A stretch of 44,090 nucleotides of DNA from Bacteroidales bacterium (GTDB taxonomy: Bacteria > Bacteroidota > Bacteroidia > Bacteroidales > UBA932): the NCBI GenBank assembly GCA_017962235.1, contig JAGCVS010000001.1, forward strand, positions 1 to 44,090, written 5' to 3'. Below the pieces are notes generated by a model, which did not search any database, was not told the origin of the DNA, and worked only from the letters and a program-made list of their open reading frames with translations. Shown here in pieces: positions 7,338-16,924 of the stretch. Positions within the stretch are counted from its first letter, which is position 1. Every line of letters begins with the position of its first letter. The translations under genes were made by a program, and so were the position numbers.

Positions 7338-8576
7338 ATGAAAGTCGGGCTGTTCATCGACACCTTCTACCCGATGGTGGACGGTGTGGTTAAAGTTGTT
7401 GACAATTATGCACGTCGCCTCGCAAACAAATGCGAGGTGACTGTCTTTTGCCCCACGGTCAAGGGCTACAATACTGAAGAGGACAAGAAATATCCATACG
7501 AGATAATCCGCTGCACCTCCCTGCCTCTTCCGGGGCAGGACTATTCGCTGCCGCTGCCGCTGGCCGACCCCGCCTATAACGTCCCCCTTATCAAAAGCGG
7601 ACTGGACATCGTGCACATCCACTCCCCGTTTGCGGTGGGCACATCCGGCGTATTTTACGCAAAGACGCACGCCATTCCGGCTATCGCCACGCTGCATTCG
7701 CAGTTCCGTCAGGATTTTGAAAGGACCTTCAAGCTGGAGCCCACCATCAAGATGGCGCTGAACACCCTTATGATGACCTTCAACTCCTGTGACGAATGCT
7801 GGGCGGTGAACGCTGCCATAAAGGAGCTGTACGAGACAGAATACGGCCTTACGGCGCCCTGCAAGGTGATGCTGAACGCCACCGACCATGTTCCTGTGGC
7901 CGACCCCGCCGCAGCCGCCGCACGCGTAAACCAGCGCTTTGGGCTGGCACCTGACGAGACTGTATTGTTGTTCGTGGGCCGCATCAACTATCTTAAGAAG
8001 ATAGACTTTGCCGCACGCGCTCTGCGCATCCTCAAAGACCGCGGCGTGAAGTTCAAAATGATATTTGCCGGCCAGGGGTTGGATGAAGAGCGGTTTGCTG
8101 CGCTCATCCGCGAGCTGCATCTTGAAGACGACGTGATTATGGCAGGTCTGGTTGGCGGCCGCGAAGACCTTCAGGACCTTTATTCCCGCGCCAAACTGTT
8201 CCTCTTCCCGTCGCTATACGATGCGAATTCGCTGGTTCAGATAGAAGCCGCGTGCCAAAGCACCCCCACCGTATTCCTCAAAGGTGCGCGAACCGCAGCT
8301 ACCGTGGCCGACGGAGTGAACGCCCTGGTGAGCGAGCCCACAGAAGATGCATATGCCGATACCATCCAGGCCATTCTGGCCGACGAAGAGCGATATAACC
8401 GCCTTGCCAAGGCTGCCCGAGAGCAGCTGTACCTGGACTGGGATACAGTTGTGGACGGCGTATATCAGCAATATCAGGAAAAGATAGAGGCCAAGAAGAA
8501 AGACGTGGAGGCCAACAGCCTCGCCAACCGCCTCCGCCAGGCCTTCCTCCCCGACGTCGACGACCCGGTTCAGTAA
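7338..8576 (+). CDS. GT4 family glycosyltransferase
   Basis: Transfers a sugar from a nucleotide-sugar donor to a lipid or glycan acceptor at the cytoplasmic face of the membrane. The 412-residue protein has a GT-B fold pattern: N-terminal domain starting MKVGLFIDTFYPMVDGVVK, with IVHIHSPF and TLHSQF, and a C-terminal donor domain with LLFVGRINYLKKID and FPSLYDANSLVQIEAA, which corresponds to the EX7E region (first Glu replaced by Asp). The N-terminus resembles PimB-like and diacylglycerol glucosyl/mannosyltransferases. It may glycosylate a diacylglycerol-type lipid, which would fit the nearby lipid genes; this is inference. The end overlaps the convergent GH144 gene by 7 nt. Confidence 0.85.
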   Translation: MKVGLFIDTFYPMVDGVVKVVDNYARRLANKCEVTVFCPTVKGYNTEEDKKYPYEIIRCTSLPLPGQDYSLPLPLADPAYNVPLIKSGLDIVHIHSPFAVGTSGVFYAKTHAIPAIATLHSQFRQDFERTFKLEPTIKMALNTLMMTFNSCDECWAVNAAIKELYETEYGLTAPCKVMLNATDHVPVADPAAAAARVNQRFGLAPDETVLLFVGRINYLKKIDFAARALRILKDRGVKFKMIFAGQGLDEERFAALIRELHLEDDVIMAGLVGGREDLQDLYSRAKLFLFPSLYDANSLVQIEAACQSTPTVFLKGARTAATVADGVNALVSEPTEDAYADTIQAILADEERYNRLAKAAREQLYLDWDTVVDGVYQQYQEKIEAKKKDVEANSLANRLRQAFLPDVDDPVQ

Positions 8577-8583
8577 CTGAACC
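8567..8583. terminator. Small palindrome over two overlapping convergent stop codons
   Basis: GGTTCAG-TAA-CTGAACC is a perfect 7-bp inverted repeat that contains the stop codons of both convergent genes. It has no T-run, so a terminator function is only possible, not shown. Confidence 0.3.
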
Positions 8584-10207
8584 CAAGGACGTCCAGGCCA
8601 TGGCGGACGTCGGAATCGGTCATGAAGGTGTTCCAGAGCAGGCCGGAGCGGTAGTTTTCAATCATGCAGACAATGGGGCCCTGGTCTATGGCGATATAGC
8701 TGCGGGCGAACCATTGGTGCTCCAAGGAGAAGGCGTCGTAGAAGCCGTATTCGCCCCAGAGGCGTTTGCCCAGCTTATAGTAGAAGTATTCCATTGCCGC
8801 CAGAGATTCCTCCGGGGTGTAGGGGATGCTGGCCAGCGCAGCGGTGGGGGCGATGGTGCCGGTGTCGTTGGTGGGAGAGGATGCGATGTAGCCGCCCCAG
8901 TAGTCGCTGGCGGTGAGTCCCCAGCAGACGTCGCTGTAGCCGTAATTGCCTCTGGGGTTGGCGGCACAGTAGGCGTGGTTTATCTTTGCGTGTGCCACGT
9001 TTTGCTCCCAGTAGTTGGCGTACGTATCGCTCAGGTTGCGCGGGTCAAGCCCGAGGAAAGAGTAGTGTGCGAAGAACATCGGGCCGCCGTGGCTTTCTCC
9101 CAGCGACAGGGTGATGTCGTAGTACTTCTTGCCGTTCTTTATGCCGGAAGCCCACCCTTTGTCGTAGACATCCTTGGTTATGGGGTGGGTGGGAGACGAT
9201 GCTGCCAGCACGTATATAATCAGCGCCTCGTTCCAGCCCTTTATCTTCATGTTAATCTTCCAGTCGTAGTCGGCAGACCAGTGCCAATAAAGCACATCCT
9301 GCCCGCCTTGGGTGAACCAGTCCCACTCGACATCTTCCCAAAGGGTAGTGACGCCGCTGCGGATGGCGGTTTCGGTGGCATCGGCACCATCGAAATAGGC
9401 GCGCAATGTTAGCAGCCCCTCCATCAGGAAGGCAGTCTCTACCAGGTCGGCGCCGTTGTCGTATGTGCCGAATGGCATTGTGGCGCCGGTGGAACCGTTG
9501 AGCCAATGTGGGAACACGCCGTGAAAGCGGTCGGCATTGTTACATAGGAAGTTCACCACCTTGAGAGCGCGCTGCGCCCCTTCTTCGCGAGTAATGAATC
9601 CTCTGGCAATGCCCACCGGAATGGTCATCAGGCCGAATCCGCTGCCGCCGGTGGTCACTGTCTCGCCGCTGTTCAGACGCTCCCGCGCCAGACCGGAGAC
9701 GGGGTGCGCATAGTCCCAGAAATATGCAAAGGTGCGCTCCTGTACTTTGGTGAGCAAATCGTCTGTGGATATGCGCGGAAAGACATCTTTACTATCGTCA
9801 AAACCGGTGACAAACCCGAAGGAGTAATCCCCCAAGAGGTGGACTCCAAGATAATCGCCGGCCGTTATGAAGACAGTGTATTTGGAATACTCTTCGAGCG
9901 GTCCGGCCAGAGTAAGGGTCAGGGTGAAATCATTGGCCTGGGATACGGAATAATCGCCAAAGTTGCTGAACCAGATTTTGTCGCGGTCTAGCTTGGAGGC
10001 GTCAATCTGGCCGGTGAATTCAAGGTTTATAACCACGTTCTCCAGCGAGGTGCCGCTCGCGCTCTTCCCCTGGGCCACTATGCGTCCGTCTATGGTGCAT
10101 CTGAATATGACGGCACTGGTCAGGTCCTCTTTGCCGCGGCAGGAGGCGCACAGAAGCACGGCGCACAGAAAAGCGGCCGCGATAGATAATGTCTTCGGAT
10201 GTTTCAT
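8570..10207 (-). CDS. GH144-type lipoprotein with N-terminal Ig-like domain (beta-1,2-glucan hydrolase)
   Basis: Glycoamylase-like (alpha/alpha)6 enzymes of GH144 cut beta-1,2-glucan, as endo-glucanases or as sophorose-releasing exo-enzymes. The 545-residue product has a lipobox ending at C23, an Ig-like domain (about 30-140) and the catalytic domain (about 145-545) with TFAYFWDYAHPVSGLARER, TTGGSGFGLMTIPVGIARGF, GPMFFAHYSFLGLDPR and a C-terminal AIDQGPIVCMIENYRSGLLW. It should be anchored at the cell surface. Last gene of the locus, 46 nt after the LamG gene, with a strong hairpin in that gap. It is a paralogue of the gene at 15644-16924. Assignment to GH144 is from motif recognition; the exact cleavage mode is unknown. 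Confidence 0.82.
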   Translation of the reverse strand: MKHPKTLSIAAAFLCAVLLCASCRGKEDLTSAVIFRCTIDGRIVAQGKSASGTSLENVVINLEFTGQIDASKLDRDKIWFSNFGDYSVSQANDFTLTLTLAGPLEEYSKYTVFITAGDYLGVHLLGDYSFGFVTGFDDSKDVFPRISTDDLLTKVQERTFAYFWDYAHPVSGLARERLNSGETVTTGGSGFGLMTIPVGIARGFITREEGAQRALKVVNFLCNNADRFHGVFPHWLNGSTGATMPFGTYDNGADLVETAFLMEGLLTLRAYFDGADATETAIRSGVTTLWEDVEWDWFTQGGQDVLYWHWSADYDWKINMKIKGWNEALIIYVLAASSPTHPITKDVYDKGWASGIKNGKKYYDITLSLGESHGGPMFFAHYSFLGLDPRNLSDTYANYWEQNVAHAKINHAYCAANPRGNYGYSDVCWGLTASDYWGGYIASSPTNDTGTIAPTAALASIPYTPEESLAAMEYFYYKLGKRLWGEYGFYDAFSLEHQWFARSYIAIDQGPIVCMIENYRSGLLWNTFMTDSDVRHGLDVLGFSY

Positions 10208-10210
10208 AGT

Positions 10211-10240
10211 GACACGGAAGCCGGTCAGGGCTTCCGTGTC
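10211..10240 (-). promoter_or_regulatory. Strong intercistronic hairpin 3 nt before the GH144 start codon
   Basis: GACACGGAAGCC and GGCTTCCGTGTC form a perfect 12-bp stem around a 6-nt loop. There is no T-run on either side. On the transcript it ends 3 nt before the ATG at 10207, so it would hinder ribosome entry or act as a processing or stability element that sets the level of the last gene. Confidence 0.6.
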
Positions 10241-10253
10241 CGGGATAAGTCAA

Positions 10254-11102
10254 TTATTTGTCAAGACCGTCGGTAACGGCAACCTCAGCTCTGTAGAGCT
10301 GGCTGACCTCAGCTGCGGAGAGACCCTTGTTGAAGAGACGGATCTCATCGATCTTACCGCTGAAGTAGCTGAGCCATTCCTCTTTGGAAGCACCGGTCAT
10401 ACGCTGTGCGAATGCGCCGATGTAGCAGCAGGTTACATTGAAGAGCTGGAGCTCGCCTGCACCGGCTTTGCCGTCGCCCAGGAGAACGTCCTGCTCATAA
10501 ACGTCGCTGCCGTTCTTGTAAAGGTGGAGCTTGGAGGTAGCTGCATCGTAGGTCATAACCACGTGCTGCCATGCCAGAGTGTTGACAACCTGAGCAGTGG
10601 GATAGAAACCATGCCAGTCAGCAGCGGGGTTGTTGTTGAAGAAATAACCCTTGAGTATTGCGCCGTTGTCTGCATCGCCACCGTCCAGGAAGAGGTCCAT
10701 TGCGCCCCAGTTTGCATCTACGTTAGCATCGGAAGAACCCAGGGTGAAAATACCACCGCGATAGTCGTTGGGATAGATCCATGCAGAAAGGGTGAAGGAG
10801 GTCATGTCCTTTACAATGGTAACGGGAACGTTAACCTTCAGGTAAGCCTGGGTGTTTACATCACCTTTGCTCTCGTAGCAGCCGCCGCGTGCACCTACGC
10901 TAAAGGTAGCTGTGTTGGCATCGTAGCTGAGGCCTTCGCCCTTAACGCAGTCTTCTGCAGAGTTCAGAGGGAAATAAGCTACCAGGTTCTCCTTGGCAAC
11001 ATCAACGCCGCCGGTGCGCTCCTGTTCCTGTTTTTCTTTGCTGTTGCAAGCAGTCAGAGTGAGTGCAGCTACAGCTGCAAGAAGTAAGAATACTTTTTTC
11101 AT
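10254..11102 (-). CDS. LamG/concanavalin A-like lipoprotein, probable surface glycan-binding protein
   Basis: The 282-residue product has a lipobox (C19), a short charged linker and a LamG/ConA-like jelly-roll domain (about 40-280) with LVAYFPLNSAEDCVKGEG, SFTLSAWIYP, WQHVVMTYDAATSKLHLYKNG and GKIDEIRLFNKGLSAAEV, the usual core of this fold. It sits directly after SusD in the position where Bacteroidota loci normally carry a SusE/F-like surface glycan-binding lipoprotein, so that role is likely. No catalytic motif is seen. The gap to SusD is 39 AT-rich nt. Confidence 0.8.
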   Translation of the reverse strand: MKKVFLLLAAVAALTLTACNSKEKQEQERTGGVDVAKENLVAYFPLNSAEDCVKGEGLSYDANTATFSVGARGGCYESKGDVNTQAYLKVNVPVTIVKDMTSFTLSAWIYPNDYRGGIFTLGSSDANVDANWGAMDLFLDGGDADNGAILKGYFFNNNPAADWHGFYPTAQVVNTLAWQHVVMTYDAATSKLHLYKNGSDVYEQDVLLGDGKAGAGELQLFNVTCCYIGAFAQRMTGASKEEWLSYFSGKIDEIRLFNKGLSAAEVSQLYRAEVAVTDGLDK

Positions 11103-11141
11103 TTTGATTTGTTAATAAATTGGTTGGTTAATGATGGTTTA

Positions 11142-12623
11142 TTAATAATTGGGATTTTGTACCAGATTGGTATTCAGCTGACGCTGGGTCGCGGGGATGG
11201 GGAAGAGGTTGTTCTTGCCCTCTGTGTATCCCAGTGCGGAGAGGCATTCGGAAGCCTTTCCGGTGCGGATCAGATCCAGAAACCGGTCCTCTTCCAGAGC
11301 CAGTTCTGCACGACGCTCGTTAAGGATGTTATCCACAGTGGGGGCAACGCTTGCAAGTCCTGCACGGTTGCGGACCATATCCAGCGCGTCCTGTGCGGTG
11401 TAGCCGCTCTTGGTCCCGGGTTTGGCACCGCGGGCAAGGGCCTCGGCATACATCAGCAGCACTTCGCTGTAGCGCATAGCGCGGAGGTTGTGATCATAAC
11501 CATAGCCGTTGTTGTTCCACTTGTTGTAAGAAGAGGGGGTGTACACCTTGCCGTTGTAAACGGGGTTGGGGCATGTCTCCAGAATGTAATCGCCCTCCGG
11601 GGTGGTGGTGCCGCTGTAAAGCAGCGTGGTGGCCATGCGTATCTTGTCGCCGCGTTCTGTGAGGAACTGGATCAGCGAGTTACTGGGGGTGCAGAAGCCC
11701 CATCCCTGCATATTGGAGGGGGTGTTGTTGCGGGGTCCCTGATGATATGCATATTCGCTGTATGCGGCATCGCCGGTGGTCTTGCCAAGGGCGCTGCTCT
11801 CAATCTCGAACACGCTCTCCTGGCAGTTTTCACCATCCATTGAGAATACGTAGCGGAAATCGGGCATCAGCGCATATTTGCCGCTGGCGATAACCTCGTC
11901 GCAGAGCGCTGCGGCCTGGTCGTATTCCCCCTGATAGAGGTGCACCTTGGCCTTGTATGCCATTGCGGTGTACTTGTTAGCGCGGGAGATATATGCACGC
12001 GGCCAGCTTGCCGGCAGGCGGTCTATGGCATCCTGCAGGTCGGCCTCTATGAATTCATATACTTGTGCAGGAGTCTTCTGCTTCAGGGAAGCCAGCTCCG
12101 TTGCGGTCATGGTCTTGTCCACCACGGGGATGTTGCCCCACATACGTACCAGATAGAAATATGCGTAAGCGCGCAGGAACTTTGCATCTCCTATGCACTG
12201 CTCCGCGATGGCGATATTCTCTTCCGACTGGAGCTCTTTCTTGAATGTCTCCATCTGGTCCAGGGCATTGTTGGCTGCTGATACCAGGTCGTACCAGCCG
12301 GTCCACTGCGCCAGGATAAGCTCGTTGGCATCGCCGTAGGTGAAGGTCTGAAGCTCTTTCATGGAGGCGCCGTCTTCTGGGGTGGAACCCTTGTCGGCAT
12401 CGTCGCTGGTAACTTCAAGGCAGCCTATGAACGGGAAGGCGGAGCAGTTGTAAGAGCGCAGCTGTGCGTATGCGGCGCTCACCGGCTTGAATATGTTCTC
12501 CGGGTTGGTGTAGTCCAGACCTTCGCTGGTTGTGGTGCCCTCGGGGCGGATGTTCAGAAAGTCCGCGCAACCGGCCAGAATCATTCCGGCAGCGGCTATA
12601 GCAAGTATTATTGTCTTTTTCAT
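11142..12623 (-). CDS. SusD/RagB family surface glycan-binding lipoprotein
   Basis: Outer-membrane lipoprotein that caps the SusC channel and captures glycan. The 493-residue product has a lipobox (C19), the N-terminal ADFLNIRPEGTTTSEG pattern, tetratricopeptide-like helices (AKFLRAYAYFYLVRMWGNIPVVDKT), and the family C-terminus with LNERRAELALEEDRFLDLIRTGKA and a closing NPNY. It begins 6 nt after susC, the standard arrangement. Substrate is inferred from the flanking GH144 and GH3 genes as a beta-1,2-glucan. Confidence 0.95.
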   Translation of the reverse strand: MKKTIILAIAAAGMILAGCADFLNIRPEGTTTSEGLDYTNPENIFKPVSAAYAQLRSYNCSAFPFIGCLEVTSDDADKGSTPEDGASMKELQTFTYGDANELILAQWTGWYDLVSAANNALDQMETFKKELQSEENIAIAEQCIGDAKFLRAYAYFYLVRMWGNIPVVDKTMTATELASLKQKTPAQVYEFIEADLQDAIDRLPASWPRAYISRANKYTAMAYKAKVHLYQGEYDQAAALCDEVIASGKYALMPDFRYVFSMDGENCQESVFEIESSALGKTTGDAAYSEYAYHQGPRNNTPSNMQGWGFCTPSNSLIQFLTERGDKIRMATTLLYSGTTTPEGDYILETCPNPVYNGKVYTPSSYNKWNNNGYGYDHNLRAMRYSEVLLMYAEALARGAKPGTKSGYTAQDALDMVRNRAGLASVAPTVDNILNERRAELALEEDRFLDLIRTGKASECLSALGYTEGKNNLFPIPATQRQLNTNLVQNPNY

Positions 12624-12629
12624 GATGGT

Positions 12630-15600
12630 CTACTTGAAGTTGAGTTTAACACCGAGGGTATAGATGGCCTGCATCGGGTGGGTGGAGGTGTCTATGCCCG
12701 ACTCTGTGGGCGAACCTCCGATTTCTGCGGTGAAGCCGTTGTAAGGGAAGTAGGTGAAGGGACGCTGTGCCGATATGTAGAAGCGGGCGCTGTCAAATCC
12801 CTTCCAGCTCTCCGGAGCGGGGAGGGTGTAGCCCAGCTGTACATTCTGGATGCGCAGGAACCATGCATCCTCCACGAAGAACGAGTTGGCGCGCTGGGTG
12901 TACGCAGCGGTGTATGCGGTGGCGCTGGGGTAGTTCTTGTTCTTGGGGAATGCGTTGTTGTAGAAGTCCAGATCGTAGTTACCGTCTGAGAAGGTACCGC
13001 GGGTCATACGCTTGGCGTTGAGAATCTTGTTGCCGAACTGGCCGTAGAGGCTCAGAGCAAAGTCCCAGCGCTTATAGTTGAGCCCAAAGTCCAGGCCGGT
13101 CATCAGCCAGGGGATGGGGCTTCCCAGATAGGTGAGGTCGTCATCGTCTATCTTTCCGTCTCCAGATACATCGTGATAGCGGAAGTAGCCGGCAGCCTTC
13201 AGATCCTGTATCTGTTCGTCCAGCAGGGCGTCCTTGGTGCCTTCGTATACATAGTCGATCTTATATCCCCAGAAAGAGCCGATAGGGTAGCCGGGGAGGG
13301 TGCGGGTGGAGTAGTTGCCGCGCACGGTGGCGCCGGGGATGTACTCGCGGTCCTGCAGGTTCACCACTCGGTTGCGCACCGTGGTGGCGTTGAAGCCGAT
13401 GTTATAAGAGAGATCGTCGTTTATGCGGTCGCTCCACTTGATGTCGAACTCAAAGCCGCTGTTGCGCACGGTGCCGTTGTTGGCCAGCAGCTCCGTGGTG
13501 CCGCCGCCCACCGCGATGGGAACGTAGAATACAACGTTGTGGGTGGTACGGTTGTAATAGTCCAGCGAGCCGCTGAGCCTGCTCTTGAGGAAGGCGAAGT
13601 CAAAGCCGAGGTCGGCCTCGTCCACAACCTCCCATTTCAGGTAGTTCTGATATACTGTCTGGGCACCTACGCCGTCTACAAGCACATCGTTGAACACTGC
13701 GGATGCGCCGTAGCCGGTGGAACCGAGAATCGCCACGGAGTTGGCGGGGACGTTGTCGTTACCCAGCAGACCCCAGGATGCACGCATCTTGAGATACTCC
13801 CATGCGGGGTGGCTCTTCATGAACTCTTCGTTGCTGATTACCCAGCCCAGACCAACTGAAGGGAAGAAGCCCCACTTCTGCTGATACTTGCTGGAGGCGT
13901 CGGCACGCATGGTGACGGTGGCCAGATAGGTATCTTTGTAATTGTAGGTACCGCGGGAGAAGAACGACAGGCCGTGATATGTGTAAGGACCTGGGTTGAG
14001 GTCTGTTACGGAGATGCCGTTTGTGCTGCCAAGGCCGATATAGTGGCTCTGAGCATCGATGTCAGGAACGGCGGTGGCGCTGCCGGAGAGCCCCTGCAGC
14101 GTCTCTATGCGGGTACTCTGACCCAGCATCACGGAGTATGTATGAGGCCCCTTGCTGTCGTTCCAGGTGAGGGTGTTGTCTATAATCTGTTTGCGGCGGA
14201 TTGCAAACGACTTGCTCTGTACCGATGTGCTGGCGCCCTGGGTACCGTATACCAGATGCTCCGGGGTGTAGCCGGCGCTCTTGTATGCCTCGAAGTCCAG
14301 GTTGTAGGAAGTGCGGAACTTCAGATGGTCTTCAAAGAATTTGAGCTCTGCATAGGTGCTGAACACCAGGTCAAGACCGTCGGTGCGGTTGTCGCTGTAA
14401 TAGTTGGCGGCATAGGGGTTGCCGTAGGAACCGCCAAAGCCGTAGCGCTGAGGCGAATCAAAGTTCACCGGATATGCATCTGTGTTGGCGTCGTTGTAAA
14501 CCGGGTAAACCGGCGGGTTCACGAACGCCTGATAGAATGCGCCGGAGTTGGGATCTTTGCGGGCATAATCGCTTATGAGGGCGTTGGCGCCCAGGGTGAG
14601 CCAGTCCTTGACCTTCTGGTCTACGCGGGCGCGGAAGTTCACGCGGTGATACCAGTTGTCGGAATCCATGATACCGTCCTGATAGAAATATCCCAGACCA
14701 AAGCTGTAGTTGGTTCTTTCAGTTGCACCGGATACATCCAGCGAATGGCTGTGGGTAAGCGCCTTGCGCAGCAGGGTGGAATACCAGTCGGTGCTTGTGG
14801 GATAATCGGCGGCGTTCTTGGGAACGTAGCTTGCATCAGCACTGAACGCCTGGTTGAGCAGTTCCACGTACTGGTCGCGGTTGGCAAGCTTCATTACATT
14901 CACTGGAACCTGAAGGCCGGCATAACCGTCGTAGCTGATGTTGGTGTGATTCATCACGCCCTTCTTTGTGGTGATGAGGATTACACCGTTGGCGGCGCGC
15001 ACACCGTAGATGGCGGCGGCCGACGCATCCTTGAGAACCGTCATCTCTTCAATATCGCCCGTGGCGATAAAGGAGATGTTATCCACAAACACACCGTCCA
15101 CAACATAGAGCGGGGTGGCATAGCTGCCGATGGAGCCGGTACCGCGGATGGTGACTGCGGGAGCGCTGCCAGGAGCGCCGCTCTGGATGATGCGCACACC
15201 GCTGGCCTTGCCCTGCAGGGCGGATATCGCGTTGCCGGCGATCTGTTTGTTGAGTTCTTCACCCTTCACGTTAACGATGGGGGCGGTGAGGTCCTTGGCC
15301 TTCTGTGTGCCGTAGCCCACCACCACCGCCTCTTCTATCATGAGGGCGTCGGTGCGCATCTGGACATCGTAGGTATCGGCGTCACCCACAACGATATGCT
15401 CGTCAAGGAAGCCGATGCAGCTCACCACAAGGGTGGAGCCCTTGGGCACCTTGAGGGTGTAGACGCCGTCCAGGTCGGTCATGGCGCCGTTGCTGGTGCC
15501 TTGCTGCAGCACATAGACGCCCGGAGCGGGATATCCGGTATCGTCTGTGACAACGCCGCTCACGGTCTTGTTCTGCGCGAACGCCGTAACCGAAAGGGCG

Positions 15601-15632
15601 ATGAGCAAGGTTGTAATAAGAATTCTTTTCAT
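12630..15632 (-). CDS. SusC/RagA family TonB-dependent receptor
   Basis: Outer-membrane channel that takes up oligosaccharides in a TonB-dependent way. The 1000-residue product has a signal peptide (1-19), a carboxypeptidase regulatory-like domain (about 22-105), the SusC motif region EEAVVVGYGTQKAKDLT, a plug domain (about 110-230) with APAVTIRGTGS and VLKDASAAAIYGVRAANGVILITTK in the SusC manner, and a 22-strand barrel. It lacks an N-terminal STN domain, so direct anti-sigma signalling is not expected. It lies 11 nt after the GH144 gene upstream and 6 nt before susD. Confidence 0.96.
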   Translation of the reverse strand: MKRILITTLLIALSVTAFAQNKTVSGVVTDDTGYPAPGVYVLQQGTSNGAMTDLDGVYTLKVPKGSTLVVSCIGFLDEHIVVGDADTYDVQMRTDALMIEEAVVVGYGTQKAKDLTAPIVNVKGEELNKQIAGNAISALQGKASGVRIIQSGAPGSAPAVTIRGTGSIGSYATPLYVVDGVFVDNISFIATGDIEEMTVLKDASAAAIYGVRAANGVILITTKKGVMNHTNISYDGYAGLQVPVNVMKLANRDQYVELLNQAFSADASYVPKNAADYPTSTDWYSTLLRKALTHSHSLDVSGATERTNYSFGLGYFYQDGIMDSDNWYHRVNFRARVDQKVKDWLTLGANALISDYARKDPNSGAFYQAFVNPPVYPVYNDANTDAYPVNFDSPQRYGFGGSYGNPYAANYYSDNRTDGLDLVFSTYAELKFFEDHLKFRTSYNLDFEAYKSAGYTPEHLVYGTQGASTSVQSKSFAIRRKQIIDNTLTWNDSKGPHTYSVMLGQSTRIETLQGLSGSATAVPDIDAQSHYIGLGSTNGISVTDLNPGPYTYHGLSFFSRGTYNYKDTYLATVTMRADASSKYQQKWGFFPSVGLGWVISNEEFMKSHPAWEYLKMRASWGLLGNDNVPANSVAILGSTGYGASAVFNDVLVDGVGAQTVYQNYLKWEVVDEADLGFDFAFLKSRLSGSLDYYNRTTHNVVFYVPIAVGGGTTELLANNGTVRNSGFEFDIKWSDRINDDLSYNIGFNATTVRNRVVNLQDREYIPGATVRGNYSTRTLPGYPIGSFWGYKIDYVYEGTKDALLDEQIQDLKAAGYFRYHDVSGDGKIDDDDLTYLGSPIPWLMTGLDFGLNYKRWDFALSLYGQFGNKILNAKRMTRGTFSDGNYDLDFYNNAFPKNKNYPSATAYTAAYTQRANSFFVEDAWFLRIQNVQLGYTLPAPESWKGFDSARFYISAQRPFTYFPYNGFTAEIGGSPTESGIDTSTHPMQAIYTLGVKLNFK

Positions 15633-15643
15633 CAGGATATGGG

Positions 15644-16924
15644 TTAGTTATTATAATAAAATCCAAGTTTTTCAAGGCCGGACTGCACTTCCGGGCAACT
15701 GCCGAACAGCTTCCAGATAAAGCCGCTGCGGTAGTTCTCTATCATCACCGCCTCGGGGCCCTGGTCTATGGCCAGGTAGTGCTCAAGCACCTGCTTTTCC
15801 TTAGGCAGGGTATAGTTTATTGCATCGTAGAAGCCGTAGGGGCCGAAGGTGCGCTTGTCGGCAAGCAGGCGGCGGATAACCGCCATGCTCTCTTCAGGCG
15901 TATAAATTATAGACGATACCGCGGCGGTGGGGCTCACGGTACCGTTCTCTTCGCTGGTGCCTGGATAGTGGCCTGCATAGCCCAGCAAGGCGTCGTCGCT
16001 GGAGGTAAATCCCCAGAAATCCTCTCCCAGCAGCTTCTCCGGGTGGTCCATGGCATAGGCGCGGTGTATCAGACACTGGTTGCGGTTGCGCTCAAAGTAA
16101 TCTGTATGGCCGTCGCTCAAGCCGCGGGGGTCGAGTCCCAGAAAAGAGTAGTGGGTGAAGAACAATGGCCCGCCGTAATCCATGCCGATGGTGAGGGGGA
16201 TGCCGTAGTATTCTTTACCGTTGTAGTAATACGGGCTAGTCTTGTAAGAGGCCTCGTAACATTCTTTTGTGATGGGGTATGTGGGGGATGAAGCCGCCAG
16301 GACGTAGGTTATCAGCGTCTCGTCAAAGCCGCGGATGCGGTGGTTCATCTTGAAGTCGTAGTTCTTGGACCAGTGCCAGTAGAGGCTGTCGGTGGCCTGG
16401 GTATACCAGTTCCACTCTATGCCGCGCCAGAGGCTGTCGCAGCGCGCTTTCAGATTGTCGTTTGAGGTCCACTGACGGGTGGTGAGGATGCCCTGCGCCA
16501 GAAACGCCGTCTCTACCAGGTCGCCGCCATCGTCGTATTTGCTGAAAGGATAGGCCTCGCCGCTGTCACCGTCGTACCAGTGTGCCCAGGCGCCGTGGAA
16601 GCGCTCCAGCCGCTCCAGACTGGAGATGATTTTATCAAGGCGCGCTTCGCCCTCTTCGCGGGGGAAATATCCGCGCTCCGCCCCGGCTATGATGGCCATC
16701 ATGCCGAATCCGGTGCCGCCGGTGGTCACGATGTTGCCATGCACATCCTGATTACGCTCGCGCGCCATGCCGGTGTTGGGCTCGGCAAACTCGATGAAGT
16801 ATTTTACGGTGGCCTGCTCTATCTTGTCCAGAATCTCATCGTCCGTCTGCGGCTTGGGAGTACAGGCGGCAAATGTCAGCAAGGTGGCTGCAACAAGGCT
16901 GGCCGTGATGGCTTTACGTATCAT
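15644..16924 (-). CDS. GH144-type lipoprotein (beta-1,2-glucan hydrolase)
   Basis: Second GH144-like enzyme of the locus. The 426-residue product has a lipobox (C21) followed almost at once by the catalytic domain, without the Ig-like domain of its paralogue at 8570. Shared motifs include TGMARERNQ, TTGGTGFGMMAIIAGAERGYFPREEG, GPLFFTHYSFLGLDPRGLSDG and AIDQGPEAVMIENYRSGFIW. Its ATG overlaps the stop of the GH3 gene (TGATG), which indicates translational coupling. Two GH144 enzymes in one locus suggest one endo and one exo or oligosaccharide-trimming activity, but which is which cannot be read from the sequence. Confidence 0.85.
   Translation of the reverse strand: MIRKAITASLVAATLLTFAACTPKPQTDDEILDKIEQATVKYFIEFAEPNTGMARERNQDVHGNIVTTGGTGFGMMAIIAGAERGYFPREEGEARLDKIISSLERLERFHGAWAHWYDGDSGEAYPFSKYDDGGDLVETAFLAQGILTTRQWTSNDNLKARCDSLWRGIEWNWYTQATDSLYWHWSKNYDFKMNHRIRGFDETLITYVLAASSPTYPITKECYEASYKTSPYYYNGKEYYGIPLTIGMDYGGPLFFTHYSFLGLDPRGLSDGHTDYFERNRNQCLIHRAYAMDHPEKLLGEDFWGFTSSDDALLGYAGHYPGTSEENGTVSPTAAVSSIIYTPEESMAVIRRLLADKRTFGPYGFYDAINYTLPKEKQVLEHYLAIDQGPEAVMIENYRSGFIWKLFGSCPEVQSGLEKLGFYYNN

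Noticed and set aside
6771-8120. 449-codon minus-strand frame opposite the hydrolase and GT4 genes
   Set aside because: Covers two well-supported genes in antisense and has no domain.
13974-15647. 557-codon open frame on the plus strand opposite susC
   Set aside because: Antisense to a clear SusC gene; long antisense frames are common in this GC-rich coding sequence and the product has no recognisable domain.
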